24,945 bases of DNA, from contig CAMLIT010000062.1 of the NCBI GenBank assembly GCA_946480295.1, forward strand, positions 1 through 24,945. The letters are read 5' to 3'. The stretch's first letter is position 1; every line of letters starts with the position of its first letter. The position numbers and the translations under genes were made by a program. Source of the DNA: an uncultured Gemmatimonadota bacterium (lineage in GTDB: Bacteria > Gemmatimonadota > Gemmatimonadetes > Gemmatimonadales > Gemmatimonadaceae). The notes beneath the pieces are model-generated. The model was not told where the DNA came from and ran no database searches. It saw only the letters and a program-made list of their open reading frames with translations. This document shows, one piece after another, positions 8,343 through 16,400 of the stretch.

Positions 8343-10390
8343 GTGGCCTGATCGGGCTGAGCGCCCTGCAGGTGGCGCTCGCCGTCGCCGTCGTCGGCAT
8401 CGTGCTCGTCGTTCTCGGCGCCCGCCGGGAGAGTCCCGCGCTCGTGCGCGCGGGCTACGCCGCGGTCTACACCAACTGCGCCCTGCTGACCGTCGCCGTC
8501 CTGGCGATGGTCTACGCCCTCGTGACGCACGACTTCAGCGTCTCCTACGTCGCGCAGGTCGGGAGCCGCTCCACGCCGTTGCTCTTCACGATCATCTCGC
8601 TGTGGAGCGCGCTGGAGGGGTCGATCCTCTTCTGGGGCTTCGTGCTCGCGCTGTACACGGCGATCGTCGTGCGCCTCAACCGGCACCGGCCCGGCCGGAT
8701 GGTGCCCTACGCCGCCGCGACGCTGCTGGTGATCGGCATCTTCTTCCTCGTGCTGCTCACCGGGCCGGCGAATCCGTTCGGCGTCGTGAACCCGGTGCCT
8801 GACGATGGCCCGGGGCCGAATCCGCTGCTCCAGAACCATTTCCTCATGGCGGTGCATCCGCCGCTCCTCTACCTCGGCTATGTCGGCTTCTCCGTGCCCT
8901 TCGCCTTCGCCGTGGGAGCGCTCATCGCCGGCGAGGCGGGGGACGACACCTGGATCCGCAGCACGCGGCTGTGGACGATCACCTCGTGGGGGTTCCTCAC
9001 CGCGGCGATCATCGCCGGGATGTGGTGGTCGTACGAGGTGCTGGGCTGGGGCGGCTACTGGGCGTGGGATCCCGTGGAGAACGCGTCGTTCATGCCCTGG
9101 CTCACCGCGACGGCGTTCATGCACTCCGTGATGGTGCAGGAGCGGCGTGGCATGCTGAAGGTGTGGAACCTCAACCTGATCGTGGTGACCTTCGTCCTCA
9201 CGATCCTCGGCACCTTCCTCACGCGCAGCGGGATCCTCTCGTCGGTGCACGCGTTCACCGAGGGGACCATCGGCTACTTCTTCCTCGTCTTCATCGCCCT
9301 CGTCCTCGTCGCCTCGCTCGCGCTCGTCGCCGGCTTCGGGGGCGACCTGCGGAGCGACGGTCGGCTGGACGCGATGGCGTCGCGCGAATCGGTCTTTCTC
9401 CTCAACAACCTGCTCCTCAGCGCGCTGACCTTCACGGTCCTTCTCGGCACGCTCTTCCCGCTCGTCGCCGAAGCGGTGCGCGGGGTCAAGGTGACCGTCG
9501 GCGCGCCCTTCTTCAACATGATGACGCTGCCGCTCGCGGTGGCGCTGCTCTTCCTCGTCGGCGTGGGCCCGCTGCTCCCCTGGCGGCGGAGCAACCTGAA
9601 TCTCGTGCGCGCGCGGCTGCGCGTGCCCGTCGGGGCGCTCATCATCGTCGCCGTGGCCGCAGCCGTGCTCACGCGCGACGTCTATGCCGTGCTGGCGCTC
9701 TCGTTCGGCGCCTTCGCCGTCGTCGCCAATGTCACCGAGTTCTGGACGGGAACGCTGGCGCGGATCCGCGCGCACCACGAGTCGCCGGTCGTGGCGTTCG
9801 GCCGGCTGGTCCGCGGCAATCCGCACCGCTATGGCGGCTACATCGCGCACCTCGGCCTGCTCGCCGCCGCCGTCGGCATCGCCGCGTCCTCCGCGGCGAA
9901 GTTCGAGAACGAGGCGACGCTCAGGCCGGGACAGAGCGTGAGCGTGCGCGACGTCAGTGCGCGGCTCGACCGCGTGTGGGGGCAGGAGCAGCCGAACCGC
10001 TTCGCGGTCGGCGCCGACGTCACGCTCTTCCGCGATGGGCACTCGATCGGCACGCTCGCCCCGCGGCAGAACTTCTATCCGACCTCCGACCAGCCCTTCC
10101 CGACGCCGGCCGTGCGAAGCCGCCCCAGTCAGGATGTGTACCTCAACCTGATGGCGTTCAGCCAGGACGGGAGCACGGCGACGATCCGTGTGCTCGTCGA
10201 GCCGCTCGTCGGATGGATCTGGTTCGGGGGAGGCGTGATGGTGCTCGGCGTCCTCGTCGCGCTCTGGCCGAGCGCACGGACGGCGCCGGAGCCGGCGACG
10301 GCACGTCGGAAGAAGGCACATCGCGCGCGCGCCCGCGCGCCGAAGCTGGTGCCCGTGGCGGAGTCCGCGGCAGTGGAGGCCGACGTATGA
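8339..10390 (+). CDS. ccmF: Cytochrome c heme lyase subunit CcmF
   Basis: A large membrane protein of 683 residues, normal for CcmF (about 650). The WWD domain is clear: GMWWSYEVLGWGGYWAWDPVE (about residues 227-247). Conserved histidines occur in AVHPPLLYLGYVG (His173), in TAFMHSVMVQERRG (His262) and in SSVHAFTEG (about 303). A large periplasmic loop follows in the last third (about 515-615), then a final helix and a basic, alanine-rich tail of about 45 residues. CcmF transfers heme from holo-CcmE to apocytochrome with CcmH. GTG 8339 overlaps the ccmE stop. Confidence 0.95.
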   Translation: MSGLIGLSALQVALAVAVVGIVLVVLGARRESPALVRAGYAAVYTNCALLTVAVLAMVYALVTHDFSVSYVAQVGSRSTPLLFTIISLWSALEGSILFWGFVLALYTAIVVRLNRHRPGRMVPYAAATLLVIGIFFLVLLTGPANPFGVVNPVPDDGPGPNPLLQNHFLMAVHPPLLYLGYVGFSVPFAFAVGALIAGEAGDDTWIRSTRLWTITSWGFLTAAIIAGMWWSYEVLGWGGYWAWDPVENASFMPWLTATAFMHSVMVQERRGMLKVWNLNLIVVTFVLTILGTFLTRSGILSSVHAFTEGTIGYFFLVFIALVLVASLALVAGFGGDLRSDGRLDAMASRESVFLLNNLLLSALTFTVLLGTLFPLVAEAVRGVKVTVGAPFFNMMTLPLAVALLFLVGVGPLLPWRRSNLNLVRARLRVPVGALIIVAVAAAVLTRDVYAVLALSFGAFAVVANVTEFWTGTLARIRAHHESPVVAFGRLVRGNPHRYGGYIAHLGLLAAAVGIAASSAAKFENEATLRPGQSVSVRDVSARLDRVWGQEQPNRFAVGADVTLFRDGHSIGTLAPRQNFYPTSDQPFPTPAVRSRPSQDVYLNLMAFSQDGSTATIRVLVEPLVGWIWFGGGVMVLGVLVALWPSARTAPEPATARRKKAHRARARAPKLVPVAESAAVEADV

Positions 10391-10947
10391 ATTGGCGGAG
10401 ATCGATGCTCGGCGTGGCGGTCGCGGTCCCCATCGTCGCGCTGCTCGGCTTCGGGATGACGCGCGATCCGCGCGACATCCCGTCGCCCCTCCCCGGCCGC
10501 GCGGCGCCGCCGTTCGCGCTCGCGACCTTCACCGGCGCACCCGGCGCGCCGGACACGGTGGCCCTGCGCGCGCTGCGCGGCAAGGTGGTGGTGCTCAACT
10601 TCTGGGCGTCGTGGTGCCTGGCGTGCCGTTCCGAGCACCCCGCGCTGCTGACGGTCGGGGCGGCGTACCGGGACACGGCGGACGTGAAGTTCTACGGCGT
10701 GCTGTACAACGACAGCCCGGAGAACGGGCGGCGCTGGCTGCAGGAGATGGGAGGCGCGAGCTTCCCGTCGCTCGTCGACCCCGACTCCAAGGTCGCGATC
10801 GACTACGGGTTGTACGGTGTGCCGGAGACCTACTTCATCGCCCGGGACGGCCGGGTGGCGTACAAGCAGACGGGCCCCGTCACCCCGGAGCTGCTCGTGC
10901 GCAAGATCGAGGAGCTCCGACGCGAGCCGGCGGGAGGTGTAAGATGA
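10387..10947 (+). CDS. ccmG: Thiol:disulfide reductase CcmG (DsbE-like)
   Basis: A membrane-anchored thioredoxin-fold protein of 186 residues. An N-terminal hydrophobic helix (about 7-23) is followed by PAPPF-like residues and the active site FWASWCLAC (Cys77, Cys80). The cis-proline loop is YGVPETYFI (Pro146). It reduces the CXXCH thiols of apocytochromes, or CcmH, before heme attachment. ATG 10387 overlaps the ccmF stop (ATGA) and its own stop overlaps ccmH. The general TlpA/ResA family is similar, but the location and the GVPETY motif support CcmG. Confidence 0.92.
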   Translation: MNWRRSMLGVAVAVPIVALLGFGMTRDPRDIPSPLPGRAAPPFALATFTGAPGAPDTVALRALRGKVVVLNFWASWCLACRSEHPALLTVGAAYRDTADVKFYGVLYNDSPENGRRWLQEMGGASFPSLVDPDSKVAIDYGLYGVPETYFIARDGRVAYKQTGPVTPELLVRKIEELRREPAGGVR

Positions 10948-11492
10948 CGCGCGGTCTCGGTTCGGGCGGGCGCCCGGCGTTCGTCGCGCTGTGCGTGGTG
11001 GCCCTCGCTCTCGTCGCGCCGGCGCGGGCGCGGAGCCAGCTCCCGGGCGCGGGGCAGGGCGCGACGGCCACATCGCCGGCGACGGTGCCGGGCGCGGCGC
11101 CGTCCATCGCCGACTCGGCGCTCGAGGCGCGCACGCGCGCGGTTGCGTCGCAGCTTCGCTGCCCCGTGTGCCAGGGTCTCTCGCTGCAGGATTCGCCGTC
11201 GGAGCTCGCGCAGGAGATGCGCGGCGTCGTGAAGGAGCAGCTCCGCGCCGGGCGCACCCCGGACGAGGTGAAGCAGTACTTCACCAACCGCTACGGCGAG
11301 TGGATCCTGATGGAGCCCCAGCGCCACGGCTTCAACTGGGTCGTCTACGCCCTCCCGCTGGTCGTGCTCGCGGGTGGACTCGCGGCGATCTTCCTCGCGC
11401 TGCGGCGCTGGACGGCGGGCGCGGCGCCGAACGAGGGCGGTGTCGCCCATTCGGCCGCGCCAGGTCAGGACCCTCCCGGCGAGCCGCGGTAG
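10944..11492 (+). CDS. ccmH: Cytochrome c maturation protein CcmH (CcmL type)
   Basis: The product is 182 residues with a signal peptide (about 1-30, ending APARA), a proline/alanine-rich linker, and the redox motif LRCPVCQGLSLQDS (Cys73, Cys76). The three-helix bundle continues with MRGVVKEQLRAGRTPDEVKQ and RYGEWILMEP, followed by one transmembrane helix (about 131-153) and a short tail. It binds apocytochrome and hands it to CcmF. Only the short form with the CXXC domain is present; there is no TPR-containing CcmI after it. GGAGG at 10933-10937 and the ATGA overlap with ccmG support the start. It is the last gene of the ccm operon. Confidence 0.93.
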   Translation: MTRGLGSGGRPAFVALCVVALALVAPARARSQLPGAGQGATATSPATVPGAAPSIADSALEARTRAVASQLRCPVCQGLSLQDSPSELAQEMRGVVKEQLRAGRTPDEVKQYFTNRYGEWILMEPQRHGFNWVVYALPLVVLAGGLAAIFLALRRWTAGAAPNEGGVAHSAAPGQDPPGEPR

Positions 11493-11639
11493 GCGGAAGC
11501 ACCAGCCAGGGCGCGGACATCTTCCGACTGCCAATCCAGACCGGTGGGTGCACCTTCAGGTGCCCACGGTAACGCGGGTGACAGAGTGCAACCGGTGCGT
11601 TGCTACGAACCCCCGCCAAGGCAGTTCTGGAGGCTTCCT
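11493..11639 (+). other. Intergenic region between ccm operon and cytochrome conduit genes
   Basis: These 147 bases hold one imperfect hairpin (11541-11569) and the GGAGG ribosome binding site of the next gene (11629-11633). The change from four-base overlaps to a 147-base gap suggests a transcription boundary. I see no convincing -35/-10 pair; GTGACA at 11578 lacks a good -10 at the right distance. Confidence 0.5.
11541..11569 (+). terminator. Possible hairpin terminator after ccmH
   Basis: GTGGG-TG-CACC (11545 onward) pairs with GGTGCCCAC (ending about 11567), with a two-base bulge and a TTCA tetraloop; the outer bases can add CC/GG pairs. No T-run follows, so it could equally be a leader structure of the downstream cytochrome gene. 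Confidence 0.35.
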
Positions 11640-13148
11640 ATGGTGGCAGCATCTCGTGAAAAGGTCGTCCGCCTGGGCCTACTCGCCGCCGTCCTCGTCG
11701 TCAGCGCATCGTGCGTGAGCGAGAAGACGGTGTACCGGGACGTCTCGGGCCCCACGCCGCCCGCCGCAGCGGGCAATTTCGCCGGCTACGCGCGAAATGA
11801 CACCAAGCAGACCGTCTGTGGCAACTGCCACTTCGATCTGCAGACGTCCTGGGTGCAGACCGGGCACGCGAGCGCCTGGCAGAACCTGATGGCGAGCGGC
11901 CACGCCGGCGACGCCTGCAAGGACTGCCACAGCGTGAGCGCCAACGGCAACGGCGCCACGACGAAGGTTGGCTACAGCTCCACGCAGGACCCGCGGTATC
12001 AGGACGTGCAGTGCGAGAACTGCCATGGCGGCGGCTGGCTGCACGTGAAGAGCCCGAGCCTCGGCAATCGACCGCTGGCGTCCATCGCGGTGGATGAGAC
12101 GGAAGGCACGAAGTTCGGCTGCGGCGCCTGCCACGGCGGCGCCGAGCGCGGCGGCCACGAGCCGTTCGCGGATCAGTGGAAGGTCTCGGCGCACAACTTC
12201 GTCGCCGAAGCGCCGGACGAGGAGCGGAGCCAGGGGTGCGGCAACTGCCACATCGGCCAGGACGCGCTCCCGATGCTCGGCGCGAACAGCAACTACGTCG
12301 AGCGCAATTCGACGACCGCGCAGCCGATCGTCTGCGTCGTCTGCCACGATCCGCACGCGAAGAACAACGACAAGCAGCTCCGCTTCAGCGTGTCGACGGC
12401 CGACACGTCCAAGAACCTGTGCATGAAGTGTCACAACCGCGGGCAGGTGGCGAACCTGGCGAGCTCGCGCGGTACGAGCCCGCACGCGCCGGAGACCGGG
12501 ACGCTGCTCGGCTACGCCGGCTGGTTCGTGGATGGCATGATGACCCCGCCATCGCAGGGCGGCGCGATCATCGCCACCCACGGCAGCGAGGCGAACGCGA
12601 ACACCTGCGCGACCTGCCACGTCGCGCGCTACCAGGTGACCGATGACAAGGGGCTGGTCCTGCAGGCGACGGGGCACACCTTCAACGCCACGCCGTGCCT
12701 CGACTCGCTCGGTCGCCCGTTGGCATCCAGCAACTCGTGCGACGTCTCGAAGCGGAGCTTCAAGTCGTGCGTCGCCGGCGGCTGCCACGGCTCGGAAGCG
12801 GTGGCGCGCTCGGCACTCGTGACGGCGACCAACCGCATCCAGACACTCGCCGAAGCGATCCTGGACATGTACAAGTACCCGCAGATCGCGGCGGACACGG
12901 TGCCGAAGGTCAAGAACGTCGCGCGCGGCGCCTTGTTCAACGCCAACATCGCGGCGGGCGGGCACGCCGAGGAAGTCTTCCAGCGCATCGGCGGCAACGT
13001 CTACGCTGGACCGGCCGCCCACAACCCGTTCCTGATGGAGCAGCTCCTCACGAACAGCATCAAGGCGATGCAGAAGCAGTATCCGACGATCCTCACGCCG
13101 TCGGCGACGGAGGGCCTGGTGCTGGACAACATCCTCCAGCAGCACTAG
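11640..13148 (+). CDS. Multiheme c-type cytochrome, probable lipoprotein (8 CXXCH + 1 CX4CH)
   Basis: The product is 502 residues. ATG 11640 follows GGAGG (11629-11633) by six bases. The N-terminus is basic, then hydrophobic (LGLLAAVLVVSASC), with a candidate lipidated Cys25; the residue at -3 is Ser, so the lipobox is imperfect. Heme motifs in order are CGNCH (60), CKDCH, CENCH, CGACH, CGNCH, CVVCH, CMKCH and CATCH, plus CVAGGCH at 377-383, a CX4CH site. Up to nine hemes may be bound. The last 110 residues contain no heme motif and are predicted helical. As the first gene before a barrel and a periplasmic cytochrome, it is the best candidate for the outer-surface cytochrome of a porin-cytochrome conduit, in the role of MtrC or OmcB. 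No close named family is recognised, so the role is inferred. Confidence 0.8.
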   Translation: MVAASREKVVRLGLLAAVLVVSASCVSEKTVYRDVSGPTPPAAAGNFAGYARNDTKQTVCGNCHFDLQTSWVQTGHASAWQNLMASGHAGDACKDCHSVSANGNGATTKVGYSSTQDPRYQDVQCENCHGGGWLHVKSPSLGNRPLASIAVDETEGTKFGCGACHGGAERGGHEPFADQWKVSAHNFVAEAPDEERSQGCGNCHIGQDALPMLGANSNYVERNSTTAQPIVCVVCHDPHAKNNDKQLRFSVSTADTSKNLCMKCHNRGQVANLASSRGTSPHAPETGTLLGYAGWFVDGMMTPPSQGGAIIATHGSEANANTCATCHVARYQVTDDKGLVLQATGHTFNATPCLDSLGRPLASSNSCDVSKRSFKSCVAGGCHGSEAVARSALVTATNRIQTLAEAILDMYKYPQIAADTVPKVKNVARGALFNANIAAGGHAEEVFQRIGGNVYAGPAAHNPFLMEQLLTNSIKAMQKQYPTILTPSATEGLVLDNILQQH

Positions 13149-13173
13149 GGGGCACCGCACCACGAAGCACAGC

Positions 13174-13214
13174 GTGTGAACCGGGGAACCGACGACTGGT
13201 TCCCCGGTTCGCAC
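13174..13214 (+). other. Strong 17-bp hairpin between cytochrome and porin genes
   Basis: GTGTGAACCGGGGAACC (13174-13190) pairs with GGTTCCCCGGTTCGCAC (13198-13214) through 17 pairs with a single G-U wobble and a seven-base loop (GACGACT). It ends four bases before the ribosome binding site GGGAGGA of the porin gene. There is no T-run. It may be an attenuator, an mRNA stabiliser or processing site that sets different levels of the cytochrome and the porin, or a terminator. Confidence 0.7.
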
Positions 13215-13230
13215 ATCGGGAGGACACGAG

Positions 13231-14748
13231 ATGCGATTGCATGGGGTCCGCCGCCGGCCGGTCAGCGCCCGAGTCGTTCCATGGCTCGCCGCGCTGCTGC
13301 TCGCCGTCGTCCTGCCGGCACGGCACGGTGCCGCGGCGCGCGCGCAGGGGATCATCGTCAACGGCGCCAGCTCCGCGCGCCTGATCGATCTCCGGCCGCT
13401 CGTCCTCGACAGCGTCCCGTACGCGGCGACGACGGACTGGGGGGCGCTCCGCATAACGAGCGACAGCGTCGTCGTCACCTGCACCCAGGGGGATGCCTGG
13501 TGCCACTACGGCCGCTCCGGCACCGCGACCAACCTGGTCGCGCTCATGCAGGATCTCGACATCGTCGGCTGGGGGTTCGGCCGCGGGGTGAGCGTGCACG
13601 CCCAGCTGCGCGGACGCAGCGCCATGGGCGGCGGGCGCGACCTCTGGCCGCAGGCCATCGAGTCGTTCGAGGCGCTGTCGGCGTACCTGGAGGTGGACCG
13701 CGACCACTTCCGCGTGCGCGGCGGGCGGCAGTACCTCACCTCCAACCTCGGCTACTACAACTTCGACGGTGGCGCGCTGCTCTGGCGCTTCGCGTCGCCG
13801 TTGAGCGCGGAGGTGTACGGCGGGTGGACGCTGCTGCAGGGCTTCGCCGTGCCGGTCACCGATGCCGCGGTCGCGGCCGTCGAGGACCTCGCGCCGGAGA
13901 AGCGCGGTGAGCTCGTCGGCGGCACCGTGCGCGTGGGCCTCGGGCCCATGGGCGCGCTGCGCGCCCAGTACCAGCGCGAGATCAGCGGCGACCGCGCGGG
14001 CTTGTACAGCGAGCGGTTCGCCGTGGACGGCGAGGCGCCCGTCGGGATCGGCATCCTGAGCGGCGCGCTCACGCGCGACCTCGCGACGGGCCGCTACGAC
14101 GAGCTCCGGCTGCGCTACGGGCTGACGCTGGCGCAGCGGCTCTCCCTTGCCGTGGAGGCGCGCCACTACGAGCCGTTCTTCGAGCTCTGGACCATCTGGG
14201 GCGCCTTCTCGCCCGTCGGGTACGACGAGCAGAAGGCGGAGGTCCAGTGGAACACCACCGACGGCGGCCTGCAGCTCGGCGCCTCGGGCGGGTACCGGCG
14301 CTACGGCAGCACGAACACCGGCGTGGAGTCCATCCCGCTGCGCACCGACGGCTGGCGGCTCGGCGTGAACGGCTCGTGGCGCCCCGCGTCGGCGTGGACG
14401 GCCGCCGGCTCGTATGGCATGGACGTCGGCTTCGGCGCGTCCCGCAGCGATGCCGACGCCAGCCTGCGCTGGGCGCCGACGGAGCGCTTCGACGTCGCGC
14501 TGCGCGGCGCCGCGCTCCAGGACATCTACGAGTTCCGCGTCGGCACCGGCCGCGTGCTCGGCGCGGGCATCGACCTCGGCGTCGGGCTCACCCCGGCGCT
14601 CCGCTTCGCCGGCGACGCGATGCTCTATCGCCAGACGACGCAGCACGAGCCGAACATGACGGATTGGAACCAGTGGCGCGGCGGCGTGCGCCTCGAGTGG
14701 ACGGTCGGGAACGAGCCGGGCGTGCCCGCCGTCGGGAGGCCCCAATGA
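13231..14748 (+). CDS. Outer-membrane beta-barrel protein, probable porin of a porin-cytochrome conduit
   Basis: The product is 505 residues. A long arginine-rich n-region and hydrophobic core (WLAALLLAVVLP) end at a likely cleavage site after AAARA (about residue 38). The mature chain has repeated alternating hydrophobic/aromatic segments of 9-12 residues, for example RFDVALRGAAL, AGSYGMDVGFGAS and the near-terminal GGVRLEWTV, which is barrel-like. There are only two cysteines near the N-terminus, Cys84 and Cys91 (CTQGDAWCH), which could form a disulfide; MtrB-type porins also carry an N-terminal cysteine pair. There is no sequence motif I can tie to a named porin family, so the role comes from context: multiheme cytochromes on both sides, with ATGA coupling to the 18-heme gene. 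GGGAGGA at 13218-13224 supports ATG 13231. Confidence 0.75.
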   Translation: MRLHGVRRRPVSARVVPWLAALLLAVVLPARHGAAARAQGIIVNGASSARLIDLRPLVLDSVPYAATTDWGALRITSDSVVVTCTQGDAWCHYGRSGTATNLVALMQDLDIVGWGFGRGVSVHAQLRGRSAMGGGRDLWPQAIESFEALSAYLEVDRDHFRVRGGRQYLTSNLGYYNFDGGALLWRFASPLSAEVYGGWTLLQGFAVPVTDAAVAAVEDLAPEKRGELVGGTVRVGLGPMGALRAQYQREISGDRAGLYSERFAVDGEAPVGIGILSGALTRDLATGRYDELRLRYGLTLAQRLSLAVEARHYEPFFELWTIWGAFSPVGYDEQKAEVQWNTTDGGLQLGASGGYRRYGSTNTGVESIPLRTDGWRLGVNGSWRPASAWTAAGSYGMDVGFGASRSDADASLRWAPTERFDVALRGAALQDIYEFRVGTGRVLGAGIDLGVGLTPALRFAGDAMLYRQTTQHEPNMTDWNQWRGGVRLEWTVGNEPGVPAVGRPQ

Positions 14749-16400
14749 GAGCCCGCCACGGCTTCGTCGTCGCCCTCGCCCTGCTCACGGCGGCGTTCGT
14801 GCACTGGCGGGCGGAGCCGCCCTTCCCGCATCGCCAGCACGCGAAGGTCTTTCCCACGTGCGCCGGCTGCCACGAGGGGGTGCTCACCGAGGACTCGACG
14901 AATCGCTTCCCGTCGCCCGAGGCGTGCGCCCGCTGCCACGACGGCGACCAGCTCAAACGCGTGAGCTGGTCGGGGCCGCATCGCCGCGCGACGAACCTGA
15001 AGTTCTCGCACGTCGAGCACGCGCGCGTGGCGGAGCGGGCGGCGGATGGGGCGGGGACGACCGTGGAGTGCCGGAGCTGCCACCGCGAGCCGGGCGCCGA
15101 CTCCTCGCGCATGGCCGTCGGTGCGGCGCTCCCCACCAACTGCATCTCCTGCCACGCGCACCGCGCGCCCGAGCACCTGGCCGACGACGCGGTCTGCTCC
15201 ACCTGCCACGTGCCGCTCGCCGGCGCGCGCGCGGTCGCCGACAGCGCGGTCGCCGCGTTCCCGAAGCCGGCGTCCCACGCGCGGAGCGACTTCATCTCCA
15301 CGCACGGGCCGAAGAGCGCGCAGGATATCGCGCGCTGCGCCACCTGCCATACGAGCGAGAGCTGCGCGCGCTGCCACCCGAACGCCGGCCGCGTCGCGGC
15401 GATCACGGCGCTCGGCTCCGATCCGCGCGTCGGCCGGCTCGTGGCCACGAAGACCGCGGTCTATCCCACGCCGGCCAGCCATCGCGCCGCGCTCTGGGGC
15501 CTCGATCACGCCGGCGCGGCGAAGCAGGACGTGCAGCAGTGCGCGAACTGCCACGCGCAGCCGAGCTGCCGGAGCTGCCACACGGGCAAGCTCGGGGCGA
15601 GCGTCATCGCCGAGCTGCCCGACGGCAACCGGGGCGGCGGGGCCGGCGTGGAGCTCCGGCGGGTGGCGGCCAGCGTCGCGCCGCCCAGCCACCGGCTGGC
15701 CAGCTGGAAGGTGGATCACGGCGGCGATGCCAAACGAGGCGCGGAGCAGTGCGCGATGTGCCACGCCCAGCAGAGCTGCCGGAGCTGCCACATCGGGGCG
15801 CTCGCGTCACCGGTCGTGGCGCAGCTCCCGGACATCCGCCAGGAGGGGCGGGGCAGTCCGCTCATTCGCAGCATCGCCGCGGGCGACAGCTCGCGCGTCG
15901 TCCGCGTGCACCCGCCGAACTTCGTCTCGTCCCACGCGACGACGGCGGGGAGCGGACGCCTCACCTGCCAGAGGTGCCACGAGCAGCGCTTCTGCTCCGA
16001 CTGCCATGATGGATCCGGCCGCTACCGCTTCCACCAGGTGAACTACGTCAGCCGCCACGCCGCGGACGCCTACAGTCGCGACCGGAACTGCACGAGCTGC
16101 CACAACACCGAGACCTTCTGCCGCACGTGCCACCTCGGCAACGGGATCGCCTCGCGTGGCGGCGTGCGCGGGACGGCGCACAACGGGCAGCCGATGTGGC
16201 TCCTCCAGCACGGGCAGGCCGCGCGTCAGGGGCTCGAGGGGTGCACGAGCTGCCATCAGCAGCGCGACTGCCTGCGCTGCCACTCGGCGACCGGGCTGCA
16301 CATGAACCCGCACGGCCCGGGGTTCCGCGCGTCGCTGATGCAGACGCGGAACCGGCAGGTGTGCCTGGTCTGCCACGTGAGCGATCCGCTGGCGAAGTAG
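14745..16400 (+). CDS. 18-heme periplasmic c-type cytochrome with six tandem diheme units
   Basis: The product is 551 residues with 18 CXXCH motifs, one per about 31 residues. The N-terminus has a short signal sequence or uncleaved anchor (residues 6-20). The first part (39-155) holds five motifs: CAGCH, CARCH, CRSCH, CISCH and CSTCH. From about 177 to 513 a unit repeats six times: a His pair, then CXXCH, four or five residues, and a second CXXCH (starting at 198/207, 266/275, 336/345, 408/417, 449/459 and 500/509). The last motif is CLVCH at 540. No CXXCK catalytic heme site is present, which argues against a NrfA- or hydroxylamine-type enzyme and for a molecular wire. Start ATG 14745 overlaps the porin stop, with GGGAGG before it, so it is probably the MtrA-like periplasmic partner of the barrel. 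Confidence 0.88.
   Translation: MRARHGFVVALALLTAAFVHWRAEPPFPHRQHAKVFPTCAGCHEGVLTEDSTNRFPSPEACARCHDGDQLKRVSWSGPHRRATNLKFSHVEHARVAERAADGAGTTVECRSCHREPGADSSRMAVGAALPTNCISCHAHRAPEHLADDAVCSTCHVPLAGARAVADSAVAAFPKPASHARSDFISTHGPKSAQDIARCATCHTSESCARCHPNAGRVAAITALGSDPRVGRLVATKTAVYPTPASHRAALWGLDHAGAAKQDVQQCANCHAQPSCRSCHTGKLGASVIAELPDGNRGGGAGVELRRVAASVAPPSHRLASWKVDHGGDAKRGAEQCAMCHAQQSCRSCHIGALASPVVAQLPDIRQEGRGSPLIRSIAAGDSSRVVRVHPPNFVSSHATTAGSGRLTCQRCHEQRFCSDCHDGSGRYRFHQVNYVSRHAADAYSRDRNCTSCHNTETFCRTCHLGNGIASRGGVRGTAHNGQPMWLLQHGQAARQGLEGCTSCHQQRDCLRCHSATGLHMNPHGPGFRASLMQTRNRQVCLVCHVSDPLAK
15273..16283 (+). repeat. Six degenerate tandem repeats encoding paired-heme units
   Basis: Units of about 70 residues for the first three copies, shortening to about 50 later, each carry SH...DH/TH/RH-type histidines and a C-x2-CH-x4/5-C-x2-CH pair. 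Copies two and three (about 15477-15614 and 15687-15827) are the closest: both have QC-A-x-CHAQxSCRSCH followed by a GxLxxxVxAxLPD segment, and their DNA is also similar (shared AGCTGCCGGAGCTGCCACA). This points to internal duplication. Confidence 0.8.

Noticed and set aside
8309..10321. Minus-strand frame of 670 residues opposite ccmF
   Set aside because: Charged, His/Arg/Glu-rich shadow of a membrane protein gene; no coherent domain and no ribosome binding site.
11578..11609. Possible sigma-70 promoter (GTGACA ... TACGAA) before the first cytochrome
   Set aside because: The spacing is about 20 bases and the -10 match is only three of six, which is not more than expected by chance.
13480..13506. 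CX6CH in the barrel protein as a heme-binding site
   Set aside because: No other heme motif in the protein and a seldom-seen spacing; a disulfide is simpler.
14745..16400. 18-heme protein as a nitrite reductase or hydroxylamine oxidoreductase
   Set aside because: No CXXCK site and no recognisable catalytic segment; the repeats point to electron transport only.
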